Shown: positions 1 to 8,058 of the stretch, piece after piece | Position numbering within the stretch: the first letter of the stretch is position 1 | How the letters are laid out: the number at the start of each line of letters is the position of its first letter | NCBI GenBank assembly: GCA_041725875.1 | Contig: JBGRQB010000027.1 | Span: 1-32,376, forward strand | Source: JBGRQB01 sp041725875 | GTDB lineage: Bacteria > Bacteroidota > Ignavibacteria > Ignavibacteriales > Melioribacteraceae | Direction of reading: 5' to 3' | Length of the DNA stretch: 32,376 bases | Program-made: the position numbers and the translations under genes | Notes under the pieces: model-generated | Databases searched by the model: none | What the model was told of the DNA's origin: nothing | Seen by the model: the letters and a program-made list of their open reading frames with translations, nothing else

Positions 1-2398
1 TATGATTGATACTCATAACACCTCGCACAATTGACAAATCTGCAATTTCTCTAAGCGGATAAGAATTGCCGTTTGCCAGACGAATTCTCATATCTTCAAG
101 TTTTGAAATGGAGTTTCTGTCGATATCTTCGTAACGTACCCAGACTTTCACTTCATCTATTCCGCGCAAAATACGTTGCGCCTGTCCGCCAAAAAATCCT
201 GCTCTCACCTGATTCATAACATCAGCAGCATTTAATCCGAGTGCATAAGCTTTTTCTTTCAGAGTAATTTCAACTTCTCTTAATCCCGGAGGATCATTAT
301 CCTGAACATCTTTCAGGTTGCGCATTTTCAGAAATTCATTTTTCATATCGTTTTTAGCTTCTCTGATTTCTTTCAGATTGCCTCCGACAATAGAAACAGA
401 AACGGGCATTCCCCACCTTCTGTTGAGTCCGTATGTAAGCTTTTCCGCTTCTGGTATCGGACCAATTTTATCTCTGAAAAGATTGTTCATATCTATAATT
501 GAAACTTTCCTTATTTCACCGTCGAGCAGGGTAATTCCCAAACTTCCCTGATGTGTTCCTGGGCCGACTTTTCTTGTTACAAGCTCAACAACATCTTTTC
601 CGTCGGCTCTCTCTTTTTTCATTTCTTCATTTGCCTGCCAGACTTTTTTCTCCATATAAACCAAAATAGAATCCACAACGTGATCGCGACTTCCGGCAGG
701 TAATTCAAGAACCGCATCAACACGGTCAATTTCAACAACAGGGAAAAAAGTAGTTTTTATTAAGCTTCCCTTTAGTGCGCCAAAAGTAATTATTAAAGCA
801 GCAATAGGAACAGCTAGTGCAATTGAAGGATGACTAAGTGAAAAATTTAAAACAGGAGCGTAATATTTGTCGCGAAAATGACTGAAGATGCTCTCCATTT
901 TTTTCTCAAGTTTACTTTTATCTGTGCTTTTAGTGTGCAATGCTTTTGAATGTGCAATGTGAGCAGGTAGAATAAGCACTCCTTCAAGTAAAGAAATCAC
1001 CAGAGTTCCCACAACTACAAAAGCAATATCTCTTGCCCTGTCGCCCATTGCTCCTTCCAGAAACCAGAAAACAAGAAATGCCAGAATTGTAGTCATGATA
1101 GCAGAAGACACAGCTGGCAGAACTTCCAGAGTTCCGTTAACAGCTGCCTTCATTGGCTTTTCTCCGCGCTCATAATGCTGATAAATATTTTCAGCAATTA
1201 CAATTCCGTCATCAACCAGAATACCGATAACCAGAATCATTGCCAGAAGCGACATCACATTTATTGTCATTCCGTACAAAGCACCAAGTGCAAACATTCC
1301 GAGAAATGCCAAAGGAATTGCAAGCGCCACCCAGAATGAGAGTCGGAAATTAAGAAACAATGAAAGAAGCAGAACTACTAAAAAGATTCCTATAATTCCG
1401 TTTTCTTCAAGAAGGTCACTTCTCTGCTTTATCACTTTTGAACCGTCGCGAAGAACATCTAATTTTATTATCTGATCTTTGCTGTTAAATTCATCTATAT
1501 ATTGAGTAACAAGTTCTACAAGAATAAAAAGATCTTCATCATTTGTGGTTTGCAGCTCAACTGTAACAGCAGGTTTTCCGTTAAAATAAACTCTGTTAGG
1601 ATTTTCAGACCATCTGTCATTAACATTTGCAATGTCTTTCAGTCGCAAAATTGTTCCGTCAGGTAAAGCACGCACAACACTGTTTTCAATTTCGCTTGCA
1701 TAATAACCGCGCAAGTTTGCTCTTATCAGCAGCTCTTCTTTGCTGGTTTTTATTTTTCCACCGGTTGTAAGAATGTTATTTTTCTGAACCGCAGAAAGTG
1801 CCTGAGCAAATGTAAGATTGTATCTTCTTAAATCATTTTCTCTAAAAGCAATTTCAATCTCTTCTGCCGGGAAACCGGAAAGAGATAATTTTGAAATTCC
1901 TTCTTTGTTAAGAAGATCACGTTCAATTTTTCGCGCCTGCTCCTTTAAAGTTTTAAGTGAAACATCTCCGCTCACGGCAAAACTGATACCAAATTCGCGC
2001 GGCTCAACTTTTGAAACCACTACAGGTTCCATTCCCACAGGGAACGAAGGAATTCTGTTTACTGCGTTTTTAACATCTTCGAGAACAAGATTTAAATCGC
2101 TGGAAGACTCAATTTCAACAGTTATAGAACCACTGTTTTCTCTTGAAACAGAAGTTGTTCTGTCAATTCCCGTTACACTTTTAAGATTATCTTCAATCTT
2201 TAATATTATTCCCTCTTCAATTTCCTGAGGTGATGCACCGGGATAAGTCGCCGAGATACTAATCATTTTTGATGGTACCGGCGGGAAAAAAGTAGTACGC
2301 ATATTCATATACCCGAGCATACCAAAAAGTACCAGCGCAACTATAATTACATTTCCGAGTACAGGGTATTTTATAAAATATCTGATTAAACTTTGCAT
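1..2398 (-). CDS. RND-family efflux transporter, inner-membrane pump subunit (C-terminus beyond left edge)
   Basis: An open minus-strand frame runs from the start to the window edge without a stop, giving about 799 of the usual 1000-1100 residues. It begins MQSLIRYFIKYPVLGN, the usual first transmembrane helix of AcrB/MexB-like pumps, followed by a periplasmic porter region (FFPPVPSKMISISATYPGAS). The TM4 motif GILVDDGIVIAENIYQHYE contains the paired aspartates used for proton relay in AcrB-type pumps. A second porter half (KTTFFPVVEIDRVDAVLELP) follows. The pump would export amphipathic compounds or metals across the envelope using proton-motive force; the substrate cannot be read from sequence. 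An upstream ATG at 2404 is possible, but a GGA at about 8 nt favours 2398. It follows the fusion-protein gene by about 15 bp, so they form one operon; an outer-membrane TolC partner may lie beyond the left edge. Confidence 0.9.
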   Translation of the reverse strand, partial: MQSLIRYFIKYPVLGNVIIVALVLFGMLGYMNMRTTFFPPVPSKMISISATYPGASPQEIEEGIILKIEDNLKSVTGIDRTTSVSRENSGSITVEIESSSDLNLVLEDVKNAVNRIPSFPVGMEPVVVSKVEPREFGISFAVSGDVSLKTLKEQARKIERDLLNKEGISKLSLSGFPAEEIEIAFRENDLRRYNLTFAQALSAVQKNNILTTGGKIKTSKEELLIRANLRGYYASEIENSVVRALPDGTILRLKDIANVNDRWSENPNRVYFNGKPAVTVELQTTNDEDLFILVELVTQYIDEFNSKDQIIKLDVLRDGSKVIKQRSDLLEENGIIGIFLVVLLLSLFLNFRLSFWVALAIPLAFLGMFALGALYGMTINVMSLLAMILVIGILVDDGIVIAENIYQHYERGEKPMKAAVNGTLEVLPAVSSAIMTTILAFLVFWFLEGAMGDRARDIAFVVVGTLVISLLEGVLILPAHIAHSKALHTKSTDKSKLEKKMESIFSHFRDKYYAPVLNFSLSHPSIALAVPIAALIITFGALKGSLIKTTFFPVVEIDRVDAVLELPAGSRDHVVDSILVYMEKKVWQANEEMKKERADGKDVVELVTRKVGPGTHQGSLGITLLDGEIRKVSIIDMNNLFRDKIGPIPEAEKLTYGLNRRWGMPVSVSIVGGNLKEIREAKNDMKNEFLKMRNLKDVQDNDPPGLREVEITLKEKAYALGLNAADVMNQVRAGFFGGQAQRILRGIDEVKVWVRYEDIDRNSISKLEDMRIRLANGNSYPLREIADLSIVRGVMSINH

Positions 2399-2412
2399 TA
2401 TCATTTTCCGAT

Positions 2413-3525
2413 TTAGTTAATAGTCATTCCTTCAAAAGCATTCGGGATATTTTCTCCGAGAAGAATTGTTCCGTTTTTGAGTCCGGCAACAATTGCTTTT
2501 TCTCCTTCAACTTTTATCAGGTTAACAGGTACAAGCTTCAAAGTTTTATTTTCAACAACAAATACCTTGTTCTCTTTTGTAAGAAGTTTTCTTGAAATTT
2601 TAACGCTTTCAGATAACTCACCTGTTCTGATAATTACCGGAACAAACATTCCGTCTTTCAGATTTTTGTCGGTTGACGTGATAAAGATTTTTATGGTTTG
2701 CGTATTTTGATCAATTTTTTTGTTGATTCTTGAAACCTTTCCATTTACAGTTTGTCCGGTTTCTTCTATTTGAATATCAACATTTTGATTAACCTTTAAA
2801 AATCTTGAATCGGAATATGAGATTGAAAGTTCAATTTCATATTTATCGGTATTTATAAATTCACCAATTTTTTGTCCAACCCTCACCAGTGTGCCTTCTT
2901 TAAGGTTTGCTTCTGACAAGGTTCCGTTAAAAGGTGCTTTTAGTGAATACTTTTTGAATGTTTCTTCCTGACTCTTTATAGAATAATATTGATTGTAAAT
3001 ATTATTCCCGGCCAGATAAAATCTCTCTTTTGGATTTTTTATTTCAGGAAGAGGTTTCAACTCTTCTTCTATTTTAAAGTTAAGAAGATAATTTTCCCAC
3101 AGCTTTCCGCTTTCAGGAAAATCGATTTGAATATCGGGCAAAACTGTTGCAATTAGTTTTATAAAATTTCCTTTTGCTGCACTAAGGTTCATTTTTGCAA
3201 CGGAATTGTTTACTTTAAGAATAGTCTGATTTTTCAGAAATTCTGTTCCGGTTCTGAACTCTTTTGAACCTTTCTCCAAAACACCACTTACTTCTGCATA
3301 TAAATCTATTTTATTATATACGTTAACTCTTCCGGTTGCAGCAATATTAATTTTATTTTCAACATTTTTGACTTCAATTTTTTCAATTTGTTTTACTGAC
3401 TTTTTCACACTCGCTTTTTTCTGTGTTTTTCCGGTGCTCAAAAAATTACTCAACACAAACGAAACTAAAATAATCAGTACTGCTACCGGAACTGTTTTTT
3501 TCCAGTTATCCAATTTTAAATTCAT
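2413..3525 (-). CDS. RND efflux periplasmic adaptor (HlyD/AcrA-type membrane-fusion protein)
   Basis: This 370-residue protein has a single N-terminal membrane anchor (about residues 11-29, VPVAVLIILVSFVLSNFL). A lipoyl/barrel-sandwich segment follows, interrupted by a short helical hairpin region; its second half is seen in SLKAPFNGTLSEANLKEGT near residue 200. A beta-barrel (ELSISYSDSRFLKVNQNVDI) and a membrane-proximal domain close it. This is the order of efflux adaptors that bridge an RND pump to a TolC channel. The ATG has a strong ribosome site (AGAGGAAG two bases upstream). It is the first gene of the pump operon and diverges from the LytS/LytTR pair across a 220-bp region with symmetric LytTR-like sites, so control by that pair is likely. 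The hairpin region looks short for a TolC-docking adaptor. Confidence 0.88.
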   Translation of the reverse strand: MNLKLDNWKKTVPVAVLIILVSFVLSNFLSTGKTQKKASVKKSVKQIEKIEVKNVENKINIAATGRVNVYNKIDLYAEVSGVLEKGSKEFRTGTEFLKNQTILKVNNSVAKMNLSAAKGNFIKLIATVLPDIQIDFPESGKLWENYLLNFKIEEELKPLPEIKNPKERFYLAGNNIYNQYYSIKSQEETFKKYSLKAPFNGTLSEANLKEGTLVRVGQKIGEFINTDKYEIELSISYSDSRFLKVNQNVDIQIEETGQTVNGKVSRINKKIDQNTQTIKIFITSTDKNLKDGMFVPVIIRTGELSESVKISRKLLTKENKVFVVENKTLKLVPVNLIKVEGEKAIVAGLKNGTILLGENIPNAFEGMTIN

Positions 3526-3556
3526 AACTTCCTCTATTAGGTAAATTAATTTTATC

Positions 3557-3564
3557 CAAATTTA
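3557..3564 (-). promoter_or_regulatory. Putative -7 box of the efflux operon promoter
   Basis: Read on the minus strand this is TAAATTTG, a full match to the Bacteroidota -7 consensus TAnnTTTG. It starts 28 bases downstream of the nearer GTTGAA site (3593-3598). No TTTG -33 element lies 19-21 bases upstream, as expected of an activator-dependent promoter. On the other strand a near-match (TATTTTG at 3726-3732) sits at exactly the same 28-base distance from its own GTTGAA site, upstream of the sensor-kinase gene. Inferred from sequence alone. Confidence 0.45.
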
Positions 3565-3592
3565 TAATTTGATGTTATTTTCGCGAAAAATA

Positions 3593-3697
3593 TTCAACGT
3601 ATGAGTCTTTTTTTTCAACAAACGCCAATTGAGTGAAAATTTGTCGAAAATATGTAAAACTTAAATTTTCGTTGAAGAATGAGGAAAGTTTGTTGAA
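3593..3697. promoter_or_regulatory. Symmetric LytTR-type operator between efflux operon and sensor kinase
   Basis: TTCAAC occurs at 3593-3598 and 3614-3619, 21 bp apart. Its reverse complement GTTGAA occurs at 3671-3676 and 3692-3697, also 21 bp apart. The outer copies extend to a 7-base match and the inner pair to perfect 10-bp arms (TTCAACAAAC at 3614-3623, GTTTGTTGAA at 3688-3697). LytTR regulators such as AgrA bind direct repeats around a GTT core with about 21-bp periodicity, and a LytTR regulator is encoded next door. Each strand therefore has a tandem repeat pointing at its own promoter: the efflux operon on the minus strand and the sensor/regulator operon on the plus strand. The assignment to this regulator is inference. 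Confidence 0.6.
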
Positions 3698-3745
3698 ATA
3701 AATTGTATTGGGCAATTCACTTTTGTATTTTGCCGTAAATTATTA

Positions 3746-4795
3746 TTGGATTTGGCTTTGAAAAATATTTTAAAGAAAATATACAACCCTTTTTACCTGC
3801 AGTTTATCTTCTGGTTTATACTTTTTTATTTTGAAATTAACAGATTGCTTGTTCACGCTGACAGCTATCATATCTATTTATTAGCGTTTTTGAGAGTAGG
3901 AATTTATGCTGCTGTAATTAATTTTAACATTTTCTTTCTTATTCCCCGACTCTTTTACAAAAAGCATTATCTAATATATATTGGTACAATTCTGGCAATT
4001 GCTTTTGCAACTGCGGGTCTGCTCGGCAGACTGGAAATCTATCTGCTTTACGACACTCTTGAAATTGCCGGTAATCAGCCCGAACACATTCAGATTCTCA
4101 GAAAAAAAATTCATTTTATGAAAATGTTGCCCTTAATGGGATTTCTTTTTCTTACAACTGTTTATACACTTGGAAAAAGAAAGGATGAAAAACAGAAAAG
4201 ATTTGCAAAAGAAAGAATTGAAACTGAGTTAAGATTACTCAGAAATCAGATCAATCCTCATTTTCTTTTTAATGCGCTAAACAGTGTTTATTCACTTTCA
4301 TATATACAATCTGAACTTACGCCGCAGATGATTCTTAAACTTTCTGAAATGTTGAGATATGTTTTGTATGAATGCACCGAAGATAAAGTTACTTTGGAAA
4401 AAGAGCTTATCTATTTGGAAAATTATGTTGTGTTTCAAAATCTGAAAGAAGAAACCGATAAACTGGTAAATGTAGATTTCGAAAATACCGATAAAACAAA
4501 ATTAATTGCGCCAATGCTTTTTATTCCTTTTATAGAAAACAGTTTTAAGCATAGTAATATCAACAGTTCTGATAAAGCATTTATCAATATTAAAATGCTT
4601 ACAGATGAAAACAAATTAACTTTCGAAATTGAAAATAGTCTGCCGGAAAATATAAACTCAGCCAAATCACCAAAAGGAATTGGATTGGAAAATGTTAAGC
4701 GCAGACTCGAACTTATCTATCAAAGTAAATATAGTTTGGAAATAGATTCTTCTTCAAACACTTTTAGAGTAAAATTAACACTGGATCTGTTATGA
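3746..4795 (+). CDS. LytS/YehU-type sensor histidine kinase
   Basis: About 349 residues. Four hydrophobic segments lie in the first 145 residues (about 16-36, 43-66, 76-100, 126-143). A His_kinase (PF06580) domain follows, with the phospho-acceptor histidine near residue 172 in the motif LRNQINPHFLFNALNSV, and a compact HATPase domain with APMLFIPFIENSFKHS and GIGLENVKRRLELIY. It would autophosphorylate and pass phosphate to the LytTR regulator whose start codon overlaps its stop (ATGA). No ATG is available near the N-terminus, so a TTG start is likely; 3746, 3752 and 3758 are all TTG, and the exact one is uncertain. The stimulus is unknown. The membrane-embedded input domain without a large periplasmic loop suggests sensing within the membrane. 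Divergent orientation to the efflux pump suggests envelope or drug stress, which is inference. Confidence 0.9.
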   Translation: MDLALKNILKKIYNPFYLQFIFWFILFYFEINRLLVHADSYHIYLLAFLRVGIYAAVINFNIFFLIPRLFYKKHYLIYIGTILAIAFATAGLLGRLEIYLLYDTLEIAGNQPEHIQILRKKIHFMKMLPLMGFLFLTTVYTLGKRKDEKQKRFAKERIETELRLLRNQINPHFLFNALNSVYSLSYIQSELTPQMILKLSEMLRYVLYECTEDKVTLEKELIYLENYVVFQNLKEETDKLVNVDFENTDKTKLIAPMLFIPFIENSFKHSNINSSDKAFINIKMLTDENKLTFEIENSLPENINSAKSPKGIGLENVKRRLELIYQSKYSLEIDSSSNTFRVKLTLDLL

Positions 4796-5517
4796 AATAT
4801 AATTGTCTGATAGTAGATGACGAACATTTAGCAAGAACTCTTCTGGAAAATTATATTTCCAAGATTCCCACATTATCCCTTGCCGGAAAATGTAAAAATC
4901 CGCTTGAAGCAATTGAAGTCCTTGAAAAAGCAAAAATCGATATAATATTTTTAGATATACAAATGCCTGAACTCACCGGCATCGAATTTCTGAAAACTCT
5001 TACAGATCCGCCTGTTGTTATTTTAACCACAGCTTATCAGGAATATGCTTTGGAAAGTTACCAGTTTGATGTTACAGATTATCTGCTGAAACCATTTTCT
5101 CTGGAGCGTTTTCTAAAAGCTGTTAACAAAGCAGCAAAACTGCTGGAACTGAAAAACTATCCGCCTGTTGTTCAGGAGACTCCGGTTATAGAAACCGTTG
5201 AACAAAAATTTCTGAACATAAAAGTAGATCATAAAATCCGAAGAATTGATTTGAATAAGATCCTCTACATTGAAGGAATGAAAGAATATGTTACGGTTTT
5301 TACAGCTGAAGAAAAACTTGTTACACTTGAATCTCTCAAAAAACTAGAAGATTTTCTGCCTGCAAATCAGTTCATCAGAATTCACAAATCATATATAGCC
5401 GCAATTGATAAAATCACCGCTCTTGACGGCAATCAGGTGTATCTGAACAAAATCATTCTTCCTGTAGGGAAAGTATACAAAGATTTGGTTGTTAAAAAAG
5501 TATTTTCAAGAACTTGA
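4792..5517 (+). CDS. LytTR-family response regulator
   Basis: 241 residues. A receiver domain covers about residues 1-120, with the acidic pair in LIVDDEH, the phospho-acceptor aspartate in IIFLDIQMPELTG, the conserved threonine in ILTTAYQEYALE and the lysine in DYLLKPF. A LytTR DNA-binding domain covers about residues 140-238 (ILYIEGMKEYVTVFT and the typical FIRIHKSYIAAIDKI). Its ATG overlaps the kinase stop, so the two are translationally coupled. LytTR proteins bind direct repeats spaced two helical turns apart; such repeats flank the start of this operon at 3593-3697, suggesting autoregulation and control of the divergent efflux pump. Confidence 0.93.
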   Translation: MKYNCLIVDDEHLARTLLENYISKIPTLSLAGKCKNPLEAIEVLEKAKIDIIFLDIQMPELTGIEFLKTLTDPPVVILTTAYQEYALESYQFDVTDYLLKPFSLERFLKAVNKAAKLLELKNYPPVVQETPVIETVEQKFLNIKVDHKIRRIDLNKILYIEGMKEYVTVFTAEEKLVTLESLKKLEDFLPANQFIRIHKSYIAAIDKITALDGNQVYLNKIILPVGKVYKDLVVKKVFSRT

Positions 5518-5579
5518 ATACCAATCTGCATTCGTTTATTTTTGTTATTTAAACTAAATCTAAATGAGACAGGTTAGTT

Positions 5580-6482
5580 ATGAATAAATTTAAAAACTTT
5601 ATAGCACTTCTATTAATCAGTATCCTGGTTATCAGCTGCGGGACTGAAAAATCATCTAAAAACAAAGTATTTGTAAGTATTTTACCTCAAAAACATTTTG
5701 TTAAAGCTATTGCCGGAGATAAATTTGAAATTGATGTTATGGTAAGACCCGGATTGAGTCCGGCAACTTACGAACCGCTTCCCCAGCAAATACTTGCGCT
5801 TGGAGAATCAAAATTATATTTCAGAATCGGCGTTCCCTTTGAAAAAAGCTGGATTGATAAAATTGCAGCAAACAATAAAAATCTGAAAATAATTGATACG
5901 CGTAAAAATATAGAATTACGCAGTTTTGAAACATTTGAAGAAATGTCGGAAGAAGGCCATAACCACGATCATTCTCATCACGGGCATGATCACGGTGCAA
6001 AAGATCCCCATATCTGGCTAGATCCTCATATTGTAAAAACTCAGGCAAAAACAATTTGTGAAGCTCTTGTTTCCATAGATCAAACAAATGCTGATTTTTA
6101 CAAAACAAATCTCGAAAAATTTCTGTTAAAACTGGATACTCTTGATGCTGAATTGTTCAATATTACATTGGCTTCGGAAAATAAAAAATTCCTGGTTTTT
6201 CATCCTTCCTGGGGTTATTTTGCTGACAGGTATGATTTGCAGCAGTTTTCAATTGAATTTGAAGGAAAAGAACCTTCTCCTTCTCAGTTGACACAAATTA
6301 TAGATTACCTGAAAAAAAACGACATAAAAACGATATTTGTGCAGAAACAGTTTTCAACAACAAGTGCCGAAACAATAGCTCGGGAAATAAACGGAAATGT
6401 AAAAACTTTAGATCCGCTATCTGAAAACTATTTTGAAAATCTTATTTATATGGCAAAAGAAATTGCCGGAGTAAAAAAATAA
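5580..6482 (+). CDS. znuA: Zinc/manganese ABC transporter substrate-binding lipoprotein (ZnuA/TroA type)
   Basis: 300 residues. An N-terminal lipoprotein signal (LLISILVISC, lipobox Cys20) suggests anchoring at the periplasmic face. The body is a cluster A-I metal-binding protein. A histidine-rich loop (about 126-138, GHNHDHSHHGHDHG) precedes the ligand motif DPHIWLDPH (His144), and a further ligand histidine lies in FHPSWGYF (His208). The usual first ligand histidine (in a PHxxEP-like motif) is replaced here: the site reads SPATYEP. I recall this variant as common to a subfamily rather than a defect. The protein would capture Zn2+ or Mn2+ and deliver it to the permease. The stop codon overlaps the ATPase start by one base. 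The His-rich loop favours zinc. Confidence 0.9.
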   Translation: MNKFKNFIALLLISILVISCGTEKSSKNKVFVSILPQKHFVKAIAGDKFEIDVMVRPGLSPATYEPLPQQILALGESKLYFRIGVPFEKSWIDKIAANNKNLKIIDTRKNIELRSFETFEEMSEEGHNHDHSHHGHDHGAKDPHIWLDPHIVKTQAKTICEALVSIDQTNADFYKTNLEKFLLKLDTLDAELFNITLASENKKFLVFHPSWGYFADRYDLQQFSIEFEGKEPSPSQLTQIIDYLKKNDIKTIFVQKQFSTTSAETIAREINGNVKTLDPLSENYFENLIYMAKEIAGVKK

Positions 6483-7216
6483 TGAACCCCGTTATTGAAA
6501 TAGAAAACCTCGATTTTTCATACAATAACGATATAAATGTTCTCGAAAATATTAATATCGAAGTATCTGAAAAAGATTTTGTAGGAATTATTGGTCCGAA
6601 CGGAGGTGGCAAAACCACACTTTTAAAACTGATGCTTGGTTTGCTGAAACCGGTAAAAGGCAGTATAAAGGTGCTTGGAACAACTCCTCAAAAAACAACA
6701 AACAAAATCGGTTATGTGCCTCAGTACAACACGACTGACAAACTGTTCCCTATTAATGCACTTGATGTGGTTTTAATGGGACTGGCAGATTCAAACTCAT
6801 TTCTTCCCTGGTTTAGTAAAAAACAGTTAGACCGAGCAGATGAAGTAATGGAACTTGTGCATATTCAGGATTTGAGAAAGAAAACATTTGGCGAGTTATC
6901 GGGCGGACAAAAACAACGTTGCCTGATAGCACGTGCAATTGCTTCTTCTCCCGGTATTTTGTTTTTGGATGAACCAACTGCCAGTGTTGACAGCAAGGTA
7001 GAATCTAATATTTATGAACTTCTGAAGGAACTAAACAAAGAAGTTACAATTGTATTGGTTTCCCACGATCTGGGTTTTGTTTCAACTTATGTAAACAAGG
7101 TTGCCTGTGTAAACAAAAAACTGGCATTCCATAAAACAGCAGATATTAACTCGCAGGAAATCAACAAAATATACAATGCCGAAATGTCAATGATACAACA
7201 TCAATGCGGATTATAG
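6482..7216 (+). CDS. znuC: Zinc-type ABC transporter ATP-binding protein (ZnuC type)
   Basis: 244 residues with all ABC ATPase motifs: Walker A GPNGGGKTT (about 38-46), Q-loop GYVPQYN, signature LSGGQKQR (about 139-146), Walker B LFLDEPTAS and the H-loop LVSHD. It powers metal uptake together with the preceding binding protein and the following permease. Its ATG overlaps the last base of the znuA stop and the permease begins about 15 bases after it, so the three genes form one operon. Confidence 0.92.
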   Translation: MNPVIEIENLDFSYNNDINVLENINIEVSEKDFVGIIGPNGGGKTTLLKLMLGLLKPVKGSIKVLGTTPQKTTNKIGYVPQYNTTDKLFPINALDVVLMGLADSNSFLPWFSKKQLDRADEVMELVHIQDLRKKTFGELSGGQKQRCLIARAIASSPGILFLDEPTASVDSKVESNIYELLKELNKEVTIVLVSHDLGFVSTYVNKVACVNKKLAFHKTADINSQEINKIYNAEMSMIQHQCGL

Positions 7217-7231
7217 GTTAAAGGATTAATA

Positions 7232-8050
7232 ATGACAGAATTTTTCTCAGCACTTTTTAATAATACATTTTTACAAAATGCAATTCTGGCAGGTGTTTTA
7301 TCAAGTATTGCCTGCGGAATTACAGGTTCGTTTGTTGTTGTTAAACGAATTTCCTACGTTGGCGGCGGAATTGCCCACGCAGTTATGGGCGGACTCGGAA
7401 TAGCTTATTTTCTCAATCTTAATCCCCTTTACGGAGCGCTTACGTTTGCAATTGTTTCTGCCGGAATTATTGCATTTGTAAAGCTAAAACTCAACAACAG
7501 CGAAGATACTGTGATAAGTGCGCTCTGGTCAATCGGGATGGCAACAGGAATTATATTTGCTTATATAACTCCCGGCTATAATGTTGATCTCCTCTCATTT
7601 CTGTTTGGAAACATTTTAATGGTTTCCTCAGAAACACTCTGGTTTCTGGCAATTTTGGATATTTTTATTCTGGGTGCTGTTTTTCTTTTTTACCGCCAGC
7701 TTGTATACGTCTGTTTTGACGAAGAATATTCTACTCTGCGCGGAATAAACACAGAAATGATTTACACACTTCTTCTTACGCTAATTGCGCTTACAGTTGT
7801 AATTTTGGTTCAATCTGTCGGATTAATTCTTGTAATTGCTTTGCTGACATTACCTTCTGCAATATCTGCTCTTTTTTCAAAAAGTATTTTCAAAATGATA
7901 ATTATTTCCATAATTTTAATTTTGTCATTTACAATGACAGGATTTGTTTTTGCGTTTAATTATAATCTTCCTTCTGGAGCTACAATTATTTTAATTTCAG
8001 GAGTCGGATATATTTTAGCTCACGGATTGAAAAAACTTTATTATAGATAA
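7232..8050 (+). CDS. znuB: Zinc-type ABC transporter permease (ZnuB/ABC-3 family)
   Basis: 272 residues, almost wholly hydrophobic with about eight membrane segments. It carries typical ABC-3 permease motifs: SYVGGGIAHAVMGGLGIAYF near residues 41-60 and VGLILVIALLTLPSAISALF near 197-216. It forms the inner-membrane channel for the metal delivered by the binding protein. It is followed after 8 bases by a CHAD-domain gene that appears to share the transcript. No Zur-like palindrome was recognised upstream of the operon (5518-5579). Confidence 0.92.
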   Translation: MTEFFSALFNNTFLQNAILAGVLSSIACGITGSFVVVKRISYVGGGIAHAVMGGLGIAYFLNLNPLYGALTFAIVSAGIIAFVKLKLNNSEDTVISALWSIGMATGIIFAYITPGYNVDLLSFLFGNILMVSSETLWFLAILDIFILGAVFLFYRQLVYVCFDEEYSTLRGINTEMIYTLLLTLIALTVVILVQSVGLILVIALLTLPSAISALFSKSIFKMIIISIILILSFTMTGFVFAFNYNLPSGATIILISGVGYILAHGLKKLYYR

Positions 8051-8058
8051 TTATTGCA

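Noticed and set aside
1818..2228. 136-codon plus-strand open frame
   Set aside because: It is antisense to the RND pump, rich in serine and leucine in the way of a shadow frame, with no ribosome site or family pattern.
5518..5579. Possible Zur box or metal riboswitch before znuA
   Set aside because: No convincing palindrome or structured leader in these 62 bases.
5821..6108. 95-codon minus-strand frame with several Cys and His
   Set aside because: It is a complement artefact of the histidine-rich znuA segment.
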